Source: JAFGSZ01 sp964492185 (GTDB lineage: Bacteria; Bacteroidota; Bacteroidia; Bacteroidales; UBA10428). Taken from it: a stretch of DNA of 44,845 nt. The stretch covers positions 1-44,845 of the forward strand of contig CAZBJH010000017.1 of NCBI GenBank assembly GCA_964492185.1. The letters run 5' to 3'. Made by a program: the position numbers and the translations under genes. Shown here one piece after another: positions 34,054-43,215 of this stretch (the first letter of the stretch is position 1; each line of letters opens with the position of its first letter). Below the pieces are notes generated by a model. The model was not told the DNA's origin. It did not search any database and saw only the letters and a list, made by a program, of their open reading frames with translations.

Positions 34054-34707
34054 ATGAACCAAAAACCGGAAGACACATATCTCCATAAAGGATTACGCGA
34101 GAAGCTGGTAAAGGAACTGCGCAGAAAAGGAATAAAAGATGAGCGTGTCCTGGATGCAATATCAAAGGTTCCCCGTCATTTATTCATGGACAGTGGATTT
34201 GTCAATTTTGCCTATAAAGACCAGGCGTTCCCGATCAGTTCAGGTCAAACTATTTCACAACCCTATACAGTAGCCTTTCAAACCCAGCTGCTTGAAGTGG
34301 AAAAGATGGATAAAATCCTTGAAGTAGGGACAGGTTCGGGATATCAGGCTGCTGTGTTGCTTGAGATGGGTGCCAAAGTATACACTATTGAAAGATATAA
34401 AGAACTGTCGGTAAAAGCACAAACCCTGCTGCCTGAACTTGGTTATAAACCGCATTTTTTTTACGGCGACGGTTACAAGGGATTACCTACATACGGGCCA
34501 TTTGATAAAATATTAATAACCGCTGCTGCACCGGATGTTCCGCGAAGTTTGCCTGACCAGCTCAGGGTGGGGGGACGGCTGGTCGCACCTGTTGGAGGAA
34601 AAGGGGGACAGGTAATGTTGACGATCGATAAAAAAGGGGAAGATGAATACAAGAAAAACGAACACGGACACTTTATATTTGTACCCCTTCTGAAAGGCAA
34701 AGCATAG
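34054..34707 (+). CDS. pcm: Protein-L-isoaspartate O-methyltransferase
   Basis: Repairs isoaspartyl residues in aged proteins by SAM-dependent methylation. The 217-residue protein shows the family N-terminus VPRHLFMD, the substrate loop AFPISSGQTISQPYTVAF, the SAM motif ILEVGTGSGYQAAVL (about 88-102) and FDKILITAAAPDVP. It is complete and followed 52 bp later by an MBL hydrolase gene on the same strand. Confidence 0.95.
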   Translation: MNQKPEDTYLHKGLREKLVKELRRKGIKDERVLDAISKVPRHLFMDSGFVNFAYKDQAFPISSGQTISQPYTVAFQTQLLEVEKMDKILEVGTGSGYQAAVLLEMGAKVYTIERYKELSVKAQTLLPELGYKPHFFYGDGYKGLPTYGPFDKILITAAAPDVPRSLPDQLRVGGRLVAPVGGKGGQVMLTIDKKGEDEYKKNEHGHFIFVPLLKGKA

Positions 34708-34759
34708 ACTTCATTATAACAGGTCAGATTATTGTCTGTAATATTTAAACAGAAAAATT

Positions 34760-35398
34760 ATGATAAATGTCCACTCATTTGTATTTAACGAATTTCAGGA
34801 AAATACCTTTATACTCTGGGATGATACCCGGTCATGCATTATAGTAGACCCCGGCTGCTCAGATAAGCGGGAAGAAAAGATGCTTGATGATTTTATCCTG
34901 GGCAAAAACCTGGCACCGGTTAAAATAGTAAACACGCATTGTCATATCGACCATATCCTGGGGAACAATTATGTTGCCGGCAAATACAATATTGATACTT
35001 ACGCCCATAAAGACGATATACCTTTGATGAACAGTTCCGGGAACCTTGCAACTGTCTTCGGACTGACACTGGACAGGATCCCGGAGATCGATCATTTTCT
35101 TCAGGAAAACTCAGGCCTGACTTTTGGAGAAGCAAGCCTGCAAGTCCTGCATGTTCCCGGCCATTCACCCGGCAGTATAGCCCTGTATACCGGGAAAGAA
35201 GCATTTGTCATAGCAGGTGATGTGCTGTTTCGTGGCAGCATTGGCCGGACAGACCTGCCGGGAGGAAATTATGATACTCTGATCAGCAGTATAAGGCAAA
35301 AACTAATGACACTTCCGGCTAATGTAACGGTTTATCCCGGCCACGGACCATCTACAACCATTCAGTTGGAACATGACACGAATCCTTTTTTACAATAA
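34760..35398 (+). CDS. Metallo-beta-lactamase-fold hydrolase (glyoxalase II-like)
   Basis: A 212-residue MBL-fold protein with the full metal set: H60-x-H62-x-D64-H65 (THCHIDHILGNN), HVPGHSPGS near 137, AGDVLFRGSIGRTD near 157 and YPGHGP near 198. This arrangement binds two metal ions. It resembles the short glyoxalase II-like thioesterases common in bacteria, but the substrate cannot be told from sequence. It sits between pcm and gcvP on the same strand, 50 bp before gcvP. Confidence 0.9.
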   Translation: MINVHSFVFNEFQENTFILWDDTRSCIIVDPGCSDKREEKMLDDFILGKNLAPVKIVNTHCHIDHILGNNYVAGKYNIDTYAHKDDIPLMNSSGNLATVFGLTLDRIPEIDHFLQENSGLTFGEASLQVLHVPGHSPGSIALYTGKEAFVIAGDVLFRGSIGRTDLPGGNYDTLISSIRQKLMTLPANVTVYPGHGPSTTIQLEHDTNPFLQ

Positions 35399-35448
35399 AT
35401 GAAATTAAAATCTTTATAAAGAATAATAACCTTAATAAATTAATATTA

Positions 35449-38313
35449 ATGAAATCAGGCAAATTCTTAAGCAGGCACATTGGCCCCCGTGAAAATGAGC
35501 ATAAGCATATGCTGGATATTATTGGCGTTAATTCACTTGATGACCTGATAAAAGAAACCATTCCAGGTTCTATTTTGCATGACCGGAAACTTGAGTTGCC
35601 TGAAGGGATCAGCGAATATGAATATTTCAATCTTATAAAAAGAATTGCCGCTAAAAACCAGGTGTATAAATCATATATCGGCACGGGTTATTACAATACT
35701 GTATTTCCTGCAGTTATTCAGCGTAATGTACTTGAAAACCCGGCCTGGTATACATCCTACACACCTTACCAGGCAGAGATCTCACAGGGCAGGCTGGAAG
35801 CACTTTTAAATTTTCAGACCATGATCATTGATCTCACTGGTATGGATATTGCAAATGCCTCACTGCTTGATGAAGCAACGGCTGCAGCTGAAGCTATGTC
35901 TATGCTGTTCGGCACAAGGCCGGGAAAATCAGTTAAAAACGGAGACAATAAGTTCTTTGTTGATGAAAATATTTTCCCTCAAACCCTTGATGTGCTGAAA
36001 ACAAGGTCAGCCCCTGCCGGTATTGAGCTGATATCCGGCAGGTATCAGGATTTAACTTCAACAGAAGGTATTTTCGGAGCTATTGTTCAATATCCTGCCG
36101 GCGATGGTAAAATTGAACATTATAGTAGTTTTATCGATAAAGCACACAGGAATAACATCCGTGTTGCAGTTGCTGCCGACCTGCTCAGTCTCAGTCTGCT
36201 TGTGCCCCCGGGTGAATGGGACGCTGATGTTGTTGTAGGTTCTGCCCAGCGGTTTGGTATCCCCATGGGGTTTGGCGGCCCCCATGCTGCTTTTTTTGCT
36301 GCCCGCGAACAATACAAACGGCATATGCCGGGCCGTATTATTGGTGTTTCAGTCGACAGGCTGGGGAACAGAGCGCTCAGAATGGCACTGCAGACCCGTG
36401 AACAACATATACGACGCGAAAAGGCAACATCCAATATTTGCACGGCACAGGCATTATTAGCCACTATGGCCGGATTTTTTGCTGTTTACCACGGACCGGA
36501 AGGAATAAAGGATATTGCTGTTAATATACACAGAAAAGCGGGAATCCTTTGTGAAATGCTGACCGACCTGGGTTACAGGCAAAGAAATGAAAACTTTTTT
36601 GACACTTTACGTATCGAATTGCCGAAAAACATTTCGGATCAGGATATCAGGATACAGGCACTCGAAAGAAAGATCAACCTTCGTTATTTTGAAAATAACG
36701 ATATCGGGATCAGTATTGATGAGACGACCGGCCTGGATGATATTAATAAAATAACAGAAGTATTTGCCTATGCCATTAAACGTCCGGCTACAAACATATT
36801 TGAGCTGAAAGAAAAAGACTTTCTTACGCCTGGCATACTACGAAAATCAAAATATCTTGAACATGAGTTATTCCATATGTACAGGTCGGAGACCGAAATG
36901 ATGCGGTATATCAAAAGACTTGAACGCAAGGATTTTTCCCTGACACACTCCATGATCTCACTTGGCTCATGTACAATGAAACTAAATGCAGCAAATGAGA
37001 TGTTTCCTCTTTCCTGGCCCGAATTTGGTGAAATGCATCCTTTTGTTCCCATTGACCAGACCGAAGGATATCAGCAACTCTTTTATGAACTGGAAAAATA
37101 CCTTCGCGCCATCACAGGATTTGAAGCCATATCTTTCCAGCCCAACTCAGGAGCCGCGGGAGAATTCACGGGATTAATGATTATCAGGGCATATCATGAA
37201 AAAAACAAGCAGTCGCAACGTAATGTCGTCCTGATACCCTCTTCGGCGCATGGCACCAATCCTGCCAGTGCTGCCATGGCAGGGATGCAGGTTGTTGTTA
37301 TTAAATGTGATGAAAAGGGAAATATCAGCCTGGAAGATCTGAAATCAAAAGCCGCTGAGAACAGTGACCGGCTGGCTGCTTTCATGGTTACCTATCCCTC
37401 AACACATGGTGTTTTTGAGCAGGATATAAAAAGAATGATCGATATTGTGCATGAACACGGCGGACAGGTATACCTTGACGGTGCAAATATGAATGCACAG
37501 GTGGGACTGACCAGTCCGGCGACTATTGGCGCCGATGTGTGTCATTTAAACCTTCATAAAACCTTTGCCATTCCGCACGGCGGTGGAGGCCCCGGTGTCG
37601 GCCCCGTAGGTGTGGCCGGCCATCTTGTTGAATTTCTGCCCATACACCCTGTGATTGAAACCGGCGGCATAGAAGGGATCTCTGCTGTGGCAGCTGCCCC
37701 GTGGGGAAGCGCAAGCATATTGTCCATCTCGCATGCCTATTGCAGCATGATGGGCGGCGAGGGATTAACTCTTGCTTCAAAATTAGCTATACTCAACACC
37801 AATTACCTGGCAGCCAGGTTAAACAAATATTTTCCGGTTTTATACAAGGGAGCATCCGGCTTTGTAGCACATGAAATGATCCTGGACTGCAGGCCGTTCA
37901 AACAAAAATATAATATTTCCGAGACTGATATTGCCAAACGGTTGATGGACTATGGCTTCCATGCCCCTACACTTTCTTTTCCGGTACACGGGACCCTCAT
38001 GGTTGAACCTACTGAAAGTGAATCCGTGCAGGAACTTGACCGCTTTGTAGAAGCCATGATCTCCATTTATAATGAAATCCGTGTTGCCGGCAAACAGGAT
38101 GCTACGGATAACCTGTTGCGAAATGCACCACATACCCAACAGGAAGTAATAAGCACGAACTGGGCACATAATTATTCAAGGGAAGATGCTGCTTTCCCCC
38201 TTCCCTGGATATACGGTAACAAATTATGGCCCGCGGTGGCACGCACTGATGATGCTTACGGTGACCGGAACCTTGTTTGTTGCTGTACTCCTCTTCAGGA
38301 AACTACATTATAA
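35449..38313 (+). CDS. gcvP: Glycine dehydrogenase (decarboxylating), P-protein
   Basis: The PLP-dependent decarboxylase of the glycine cleavage system; it transfers the aminomethyl group to the lipoyl arm of H-protein. The 954 residues are the single-chain (homodimeric) form, with both halves fused: the N-terminal half (FLSRHIGPRENEH; YTPYQAEISQGRLEAL) and the C-terminal catalytic half with the glycine-rich FQPNSGAAGEFTGL and the PLP Lys K704 in NLHKTFAIPHGGGGPG. The genes for H- and T-protein are not in the window. No glycine riboswitch fits the 50-bp upstream gap. It ends normally. Confidence 0.97.
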   Translation: MKSGKFLSRHIGPRENEHKHMLDIIGVNSLDDLIKETIPGSILHDRKLELPEGISEYEYFNLIKRIAAKNQVYKSYIGTGYYNTVFPAVIQRNVLENPAWYTSYTPYQAEISQGRLEALLNFQTMIIDLTGMDIANASLLDEATAAAEAMSMLFGTRPGKSVKNGDNKFFVDENIFPQTLDVLKTRSAPAGIELISGRYQDLTSTEGIFGAIVQYPAGDGKIEHYSSFIDKAHRNNIRVAVAADLLSLSLLVPPGEWDADVVVGSAQRFGIPMGFGGPHAAFFAAREQYKRHMPGRIIGVSVDRLGNRALRMALQTREQHIRREKATSNICTAQALLATMAGFFAVYHGPEGIKDIAVNIHRKAGILCEMLTDLGYRQRNENFFDTLRIELPKNISDQDIRIQALERKINLRYFENNDIGISIDETTGLDDINKITEVFAYAIKRPATNIFELKEKDFLTPGILRKSKYLEHELFHMYRSETEMMRYIKRLERKDFSLTHSMISLGSCTMKLNAANEMFPLSWPEFGEMHPFVPIDQTEGYQQLFYELEKYLRAITGFEAISFQPNSGAAGEFTGLMIIRAYHEKNKQSQRNVVLIPSSAHGTNPASAAMAGMQVVVIKCDEKGNISLEDLKSKAAENSDRLAAFMVTYPSTHGVFEQDIKRMIDIVHEHGGQVYLDGANMNAQVGLTSPATIGADVCHLNLHKTFAIPHGGGGPGVGPVGVAGHLVEFLPIHPVIETGGIEGISAVAAAPWGSASILSISHAYCSMMGGEGLTLASKLAILNTNYLAARLNKYFPVLYKGASGFVAHEMILDCRPFKQKYNISETDIAKRLMDYGFHAPTLSFPVHGTLMVEPTESESVQELDRFVEAMISIYNEIRVAGKQDATDNLLRNAPHTQQEVISTNWAHNYSREDAAFPLPWIYGNKLWPAVARTDDAYGDRNLVCCCTPLQETTL

Positions 38314-38478
38314 ACCACATTTTTCTCCTGTTCATTTCAGTGTAAAAGAAATTGTTATTACTTTCGCTGTGCTATTAGCTGTGAAAAAGTTTATCTGACT
38401 GCACCTAAGCTGCATTATTTACAGACTGGTTTTTTTATTATCAAAGGGTTACTTTTTGATAAAAATCTACATTAAATA

Positions 38479-39093
38479 TTGAAAAAGGAGACAAAATATA
38501 CAGATCCGGAATTAACCAGGGGTATCCTGGCAGGTGAAAACGAAACCCTGCATTATCTGTACAAAACCTACTTTCAGTCCATCAGGCATTTCATAATTAT
38601 GAACAGCGGGCAGGATGAAGATGCAGATGATGTTTTCCAGGAAGCCCTGATTGTTTTATACAGGAAGTTACGGGATAATACGCTGGAGTTAAGATGTTCA
38701 TTGAAGACCTATATTTATTCAGTAGCTAAGATTATCTGGTTAAACGAACTATCCGGCAGGAAAAAGAAGGATACGGAAATAACCGAACCCGATGATTTTA
38801 AAGTATCAGATGATGATATCATCCGGCAGGTTCACAAAAATGAACGGCTGAAGTTATTTAGAAAGCATTTTGAAATGTTAAGCAGCGATTGCAAAAAGGT
38901 GATCAGGCTTGTCCTTAATAATGTATCTATTAGTGAAATTACCAAGATCATGGGGTATGGTTCGGAACAGCATACTAAAAACAGGAGGTACAGGTGCAAA
39001 AAATCACTGATCGAAAGAATACGAAACTGCAATGAATATGAAGAACTGCGATTTGAAAACAACAGAGACGATCGAGAGATACCTCGATGGTGA
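38479..39093 (+). CDS. ECF RNA polymerase sigma factor (CHAT-linked)
   Basis: A 204-residue sigma factor. Region 2 is near 25-90 (DEDADDVFQEALIVLYRKL; LKTYIYSVAKIIWLNEL) and region 4 near 135-190 (CKKVIRLVLNNVSISEITKIMGYG helix-turn-helix). The best start is a TTG at 38479, since an in-frame stop lies two codons upstream and the first internal ATG would delete region 2. The next gene overlaps its 3' end by 62 bp, so the two are translationally coupled. A 25-bp hairpin (TTATCAAA / TTTGATAA, 38438-38462) lies in the leader and might be an operator. Nothing else recognisable occupies the gap after gcvP. Confidence 0.88.
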   Translation: MKKETKYTDPELTRGILAGENETLHYLYKTYFQSIRHFIIMNSGQDEDADDVFQEALIVLYRKLRDNTLELRCSLKTYIYSVAKIIWLNELSGRKKKDTEITEPDDFKVSDDDIIRQVHKNERLKLFRKHFEMLSSDCKKVIRLVLNNVSISEITKIMGYGSEQHTKNRRYRCKKSLIERIRNCNEYEELRFENNRDDREIPRW

Positions 39094-39814
39094 AATGGAC
39101 GGGGAGGAATTAAGGGCATTCAGGGAAAGACTGGGTAATGACCCTGAATTAGCCCGTCTGGTTATGCTTCATAAGGAAGTAAATGAAAGCATCCTTGATG
39201 ATGAAATACATTCTTTCAGGAATAAACTGAAAATACTATTATCCGTTATAAGAAGCAGCGACAATGTTAAACGACTTAAAACTGCACGAAATACGATTTT
39301 TCCTTCCATGCAAAGAAAAATCATTGCGGCAGTTTTTATGATAGCATTGCTTATTGCAGCATACATCATTATCTTTCCTTTAAATGATATTTCATATGAT
39401 AAAATATATGCTGATTATTACACTCCCTATGAACCGGATATTGTCGTCAGGTCAGAAAACCGGGAGCAAAACGAACTGTCTCTTGCCGTCTCCCTCTACC
39501 AGGAGGGTAAATACAAATCATCCGGTGAAATATTCAACAAGCTCTTGGGGAAAAAAGAAGAATATCCGCCGGTACGGTTCTATGCAGGGCTTAATGCCAT
39601 GGAACTTGACAAATATAACGAAGCCATAAAACATTTCACTGTCATCATTGATCAGTCCATGCAACCCTTCGTAGTTCATGCCGAATGGTATGCAGGCTTA
39701 TGCTACCTGAAAACGGAACAATCTGAGAAGGCAGCTGTACTTTTTGAAAAAATTGCCGGCAGAAATGCCTGGCACAGTGAAGAAGCCCGTAAAATACTGA
39801 AAAAACTATCCTAA
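39032..39814 (+). CDS. Putative anti-sigma factor: cytosolic N-domain, one TM, periplasmic TPR domain
   Basis: A 260-residue protein. Residues 1-92 are charged and helical with the anti-sigma-like IERYLDGEMDGEELRAFRERL. Residues 97-115 form a single membrane helix (IIAAVFMIALLIAAYIII). The rest lies outside the cytosol, beginning with the YDKIYADYYTPYEPD motif often seen in Bacteroidota anti-sigma-like TPR proteins, then TPR-like helices (ELSLAVSLYQEGKYKSSGEIF; VRFYAGLNAMELDKYNEAIKHF; AEWYAGLCYLKTEQSEKAAVLF). Its first 62 bp overlap the sigma gene. Its end overlaps the end of the convergent CHAT gene by 9 bp. Sigma binding is inferred from position and build. Confidence 0.8.
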   Translation: MNMKNCDLKTTETIERYLDGEMDGEELRAFRERLGNDPELARLVMLHKEVNESILDDEIHSFRNKLKILLSVIRSSDNVKRLKTARNTIFPSMQRKIIAAVFMIALLIAAYIIIFPLNDISYDKIYADYYTPYEPDIVVRSENREQNELSLAVSLYQEGKYKSSGEIFNKLLGKKEEYPPVRFYAGLNAMELDKYNEAIKHFTVIIDQSMQPFVVHAEWYAGLCYLKTEQSEKAAVLFEKIAGRNAWHSEEARKILKKLS

Positions 39815-42800
39815 CTGTCTACGCCGGACCAAAAAAATAATCATTACTGCCAGTCCGGCAACAACAGCTATAATCCATATCCAACAATTAGGCCTGTAAA
39901 CAGGAGAGGTATCGCCATATAACACGTATCCTGCCCAGTAACAGGGATGTTGTTTTACCGGATCGGCCGACTTCATATAGCTTATCTTTGCCTGTTGCAG
40001 GGCTACATCCCGGGGTTGTTTTTGCGCCAGTTGAGCATAAAAACGATCCATCAGTTCAGCACTGGCCTGATCAGCTACCTGCCATTGGGTAAGTACCACA
40101 CCGGGACAACCAGCATAAACAAATCCGCGGGCCAGGCTGAGCACACCCTCGCCTTTCCGCAATTTCCCTGACCCTGTACTGCACCCGCTGAGTACAACAA
40201 GGTCAGCCTTTAGCGACAAACTGTATATCTCATATGTATGCAGTATCCCGTCTTCTTTACTGCTATCGCTTTCAGTGAAAACCAGGCCTGAAAACAAGGG
40301 GTTCTCATCATCCAGACGGGTATGAGATGCAACATGCAGAATAGAATAATGACCTGCTTTTTGCTTAAACCTGCTTTCCGTGGCATGCTCCCCGGTAAGG
40401 ACAGTCCCGCGAAAAAAATCCGTTACATTTTCAACCTCTTCCAATGCCCCCTGCAAAGACTGCAAACTATTGGATTCCCTGAAAGCTACCTCCGTCATGG
40501 AATAGCCGGGTGCCACTCCCAATGCACGGGAGACCCTGTTCCTGCGTCCGCTCAATTTCTCCAGTACCGAACCGGAAAAAGCATAACTGACAGGATGATT
40601 TTTCACCAGGTAAGGCAGGCCGGAATAATCTGTTCCCGGAGTTTTCAATGCTGCATTGTCGCTCAGCAGGACTTCAAACGAAATCAAATTCAACTCTTCA
40701 TCAGGAATAATAATAAGGCTTTTATTCTCAATATGAATATGAACAGGTTCGATCAGTTGCCGGTATAAACGGTGTGCCGTAAGAATAAATCCCTCATACT
40801 GTTCACGGCTGTAATCCGCGTAGTCATGGTTTGCAAGATGCTGCCTTAATGAACGGATATCCTGAAAAAGCCCGGTATCAATAACCTGCATATTACCGTA
40901 TATGCTGTCACAGGTAAGCAGTACCGTATAAATTTGATCATCAACCAGTGCATACTGGATCATAGCCTGGTGTGGTTTCAGCTTGTCACGGATCGTCTTT
41001 ACTTTCGGGATTTCGTTCCTGTATTTCATATTATAATAGTCAGGATATGTATTTTCCATCATGCGCACCAGTTCGTCATGCTGTAGTTTCAGGGTGATCA
41101 GTTCCGACAGGGTTTGTTCATATGTATGATCCGAAATTTGCTGCTGTTGCTGAATACGGGTGAGCTCATGGTTCAACCGGTTGATCCGCTCACTGAACTC
41201 CGCTTCCCGGGTCAGTACCGAATCGGGTACCCGGCTGTGTAACCCTGCCCTGTCTTTATGGATTGCAAACAGCAGATATGCTGCTTTTTTATATTCCGCG
41301 AACCTAAAAATTTTTTTCAAATAATTATTATCCCCGGTTTTTTCATACAGTTCCCATGACACCCTGATGCTTCCCAAAACAGATTTTTCCGTACGTTTGT
41401 AATAATTCATACCGGTATGTTCATTACCATAATGCAGTAACAAGCGGCTATACACTTCAGCAACACGCTCATAACACGCCAGGCTGGCCTGCAGGTTCCC
41501 TTCCTGTTCATTGTAACGGTGAAGTATCCTGGCTTTGTGTAACATGATCGTTGCCGTTAACTCCTTATTCTCAATATGACCGGCAGCCGGATTAGCATAC
41601 AGGGAAGAATCAAAAAAATCTTTTTCCACTGCCAGCAAGGCATTTTGGATATACCGGGCGGCTTTACCGTGTTGTTCGATCTCATCAAAATATGATGCCA
41701 TTAACATTAATATGATCCCTTGATTTGCCCTGTGTCCTTCTGCATGACGCTCATATATCCCATACAGATTTCTCAGGTTTTCAAGCCGTTCTTCATATCC
41801 ACCATATTTCCTGTAATAATGTTCTTTTGAGTCATACAAAAAAGTCAATAAAATACTATCCCTTACCGGTATATTCGAAAAAGCCCGTTCCGCTTTCTCA
41901 TAATAGTACATGGCCTTTTCTTTATGATCGAGCATCAACTCACTATTGCCTGCCAATAAATAATCCGTGTATAAATCATCAGGATTTGTTTCGTATTGCA
42001 GTGCCAACTGAATATATTTCTTCGTTTTTTTATAGGCTTTGCAGGAATAATAAATACTTCTTATACTAAGCGCAATTTTCGGGATCTTCTGGGTCAGGTC
42101 CGGATATTTCATTGCATATTCCAAAGCAATAAGATAATGCTCCAGTGCTTTCCCTGATTCACCTGTCATTTCATAATAAAGGCCATACCGGAATAGCAAA
42201 TCTCCCTTAAGGGAACTTTTTTCCCCGATGTTGCTGATGATCCGTTTGGCTACCTGCAATTTATCATAAGCATCTTCCGGTTTATTATTGATCAGGTCAT
42301 AATAGATCCTGGATAAACAATATCTAATCAGTGCCGGATGGTCCGGATTAGGGATCGCGATTACTATGGAATCCAGGCGGTGAATGACAGTACCTATATC
42401 ATTGCCTGCCCTGTAAAAATATAACATCTTTATCCTGAGAATTTCCATGGCAACAAGCGGATCATGCTGCATGATATCCCCAAGGTATTTTTCTGCTTCG
42501 TGTATATAGAATCCTGCCTCATTGTAAAAACCATTCAAACGATAAATATTTCCCAGGGAACCATAATACATGCATTTCATACGGTTGTTCAACACATTGG
42601 ACTGTTCAGCAACAGGTAATACTTTCATCAAAGTATCCAATGCCTGCCTGAATTTTTTCTTATACACCTCCATCCTGGCCTTTAGCATATATGTACGGAT
42701 CACCAGGCTTTCCCTGTGTTCACGGATACCTGTTAACTGTTGGTCTGCAAGATGAAGAAAGTACGCTGAACTGTCAGCCATTCCAAGTGTATGGTACAAT

Positions 42801-43066
42801 TCCGACAGCGATAAATAACACCCGGTTAATGCTCCCTTATGATCACTCGACCGCAAAACCGGGATGGAAGCACGATAACGACTGATCGCTTCGTCATAAT
42901 AGCCTTCATCAGCAAATTGTCCGGCTGAAAGGACGGATTTGTTTTCCCCATCCGGAAAATACCGGTTGTTATCACCTGCTGTGACCGTGTGCAGGTTATA
43001 TGAAAAAAAACATGCCAGGAGGAATAAATATCTCTTTATCAATAAGTCCATATCAAAAAAAAGCAT
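39806..43066 (-). CDS. Membrane-anchored TPR-CHAT protease-like protein
   Basis: A 1086-residue protein (ATG at 43051 is an equally good start, giving 1081). Order: signal peptide (MDLLIKRYLFLLACFFSYNLHTVTAG in two parts, up to about 31), TPR repeats from about 45 to 560, a coiled-coil stretch (EAEFSERINRLNHELTRIQQQ, near 650), a CHAT caspase-like domain (about 770-1050) and a C-terminal membrane helix (IWIIAVVAGLAVMIIFLV) with RRRQLG. The catalytic dyad is intact: H915 in LHVASHTR and C962 in VVLSGCSTG; LTQWQVAD and HPCYWAGYVLYGD complete the family signature. The topology predicted is periplasmic TPR and CHAT domains. Its substrate may be the neighbouring anti-sigma factor. Confidence 0.9.
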   Translation of the reverse strand: MLFFDMDLLIKRYLFLLACFFSYNLHTVTAGDNNRYFPDGENKSVLSAGQFADEGYYDEAISRYRASIPVLRSSDHKGALTGCYLSLSELYHTLGMADSSAYFLHLADQQLTGIREHRESLVIRTYMLKARMEVYKKKFRQALDTLMKVLPVAEQSNVLNNRMKCMYYGSLGNIYRLNGFYNEAGFYIHEAEKYLGDIMQHDPLVAMEILRIKMLYFYRAGNDIGTVIHRLDSIVIAIPNPDHPALIRYCLSRIYYDLINNKPEDAYDKLQVAKRIISNIGEKSSLKGDLLFRYGLYYEMTGESGKALEHYLIALEYAMKYPDLTQKIPKIALSIRSIYYSCKAYKKTKKYIQLALQYETNPDDLYTDYLLAGNSELMLDHKEKAMYYYEKAERAFSNIPVRDSILLTFLYDSKEHYYRKYGGYEERLENLRNLYGIYERHAEGHRANQGIILMLMASYFDEIEQHGKAARYIQNALLAVEKDFFDSSLYANPAAGHIENKELTATIMLHKARILHRYNEQEGNLQASLACYERVAEVYSRLLLHYGNEHTGMNYYKRTEKSVLGSIRVSWELYEKTGDNNYLKKIFRFAEYKKAAYLLFAIHKDRAGLHSRVPDSVLTREAEFSERINRLNHELTRIQQQQQISDHTYEQTLSELITLKLQHDELVRMMENTYPDYYNMKYRNEIPKVKTIRDKLKPHQAMIQYALVDDQIYTVLLTCDSIYGNMQVIDTGLFQDIRSLRQHLANHDYADYSREQYEGFILTAHRLYRQLIEPVHIHIENKSLIIIPDEELNLISFEVLLSDNAALKTPGTDYSGLPYLVKNHPVSYAFSGSVLEKLSGRRNRVSRALGVAPGYSMTEVAFRESNSLQSLQGALEEVENVTDFFRGTVLTGEHATESRFKQKAGHYSILHVASHTRLDDENPLFSGLVFTESDSSKEDGILHTYEIYSLSLKADLVVLSGCSTGSGKLRKGEGVLSLARGFVYAGCPGVVLTQWQVADQASAELMDRFYAQLAQKQPRDVALQQAKISYMKSADPVKQHPCYWAGYVLYGDTSPVYRPNCWIWIIAVVAGLAVMIIFLVRRRQLG

Positions 43067-43127
43067 GAATTAATTGCTTTTTACATCAAAAATCCCTAAT
43101 TTATAATAATATATAATCTCTTATGCT

Positions 43128-43211
43128 ATGAATGATTTGTATTTATTAAAAAAACATTCCGGTCGTGATGATGATCCGGAAGAGCCACCTCCTAAACCTC
43201 CAAACAATTAA
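43128..43211 (+). CDS. Possible 27-residue peptide (acidic/proline-rich tail)
   Basis: An ATG-to-TAA frame of 27 codons encoding MNDLYLLKKHSGRDDDPE followed by EPPPKPPNN. It lies in the 149-bp gap between the CHAT gene (61 bp upstream, divergent) and ddl (4 bp downstream, convergent). The split composition, a hydrophobic/basic start and a DDDPEE-then-proline tail, is unlike random AT-rich frames here. There is no TAnnTTTG promoter. It could be a substrate, ligand or modulator of the CHAT protein, but this is a guess; it may also be chance. Confidence 0.35.
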   Translation: MNDLYLLKKHSGRDDDPEEPPPKPPNN

Positions 43212-43215
43212 TCCT

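Noticed and set aside
35399..35448. Glycine riboswitch upstream of gcvP
   Set aside because: Only 50 AT-rich bp are available, far too short for the aptamer.
38438..38462. Terminator after gcvP
   Set aside because: The hairpin is followed by A, not T, in the plus direction and has no T-run in the minus direction.
39806..43066. CHAT gene as part of a CRISPR type III-E or gasdermin defence system
   Set aside because: No cas, gasdermin-like or effector genes nearby; the signal peptide and membrane anchor point to an envelope role.
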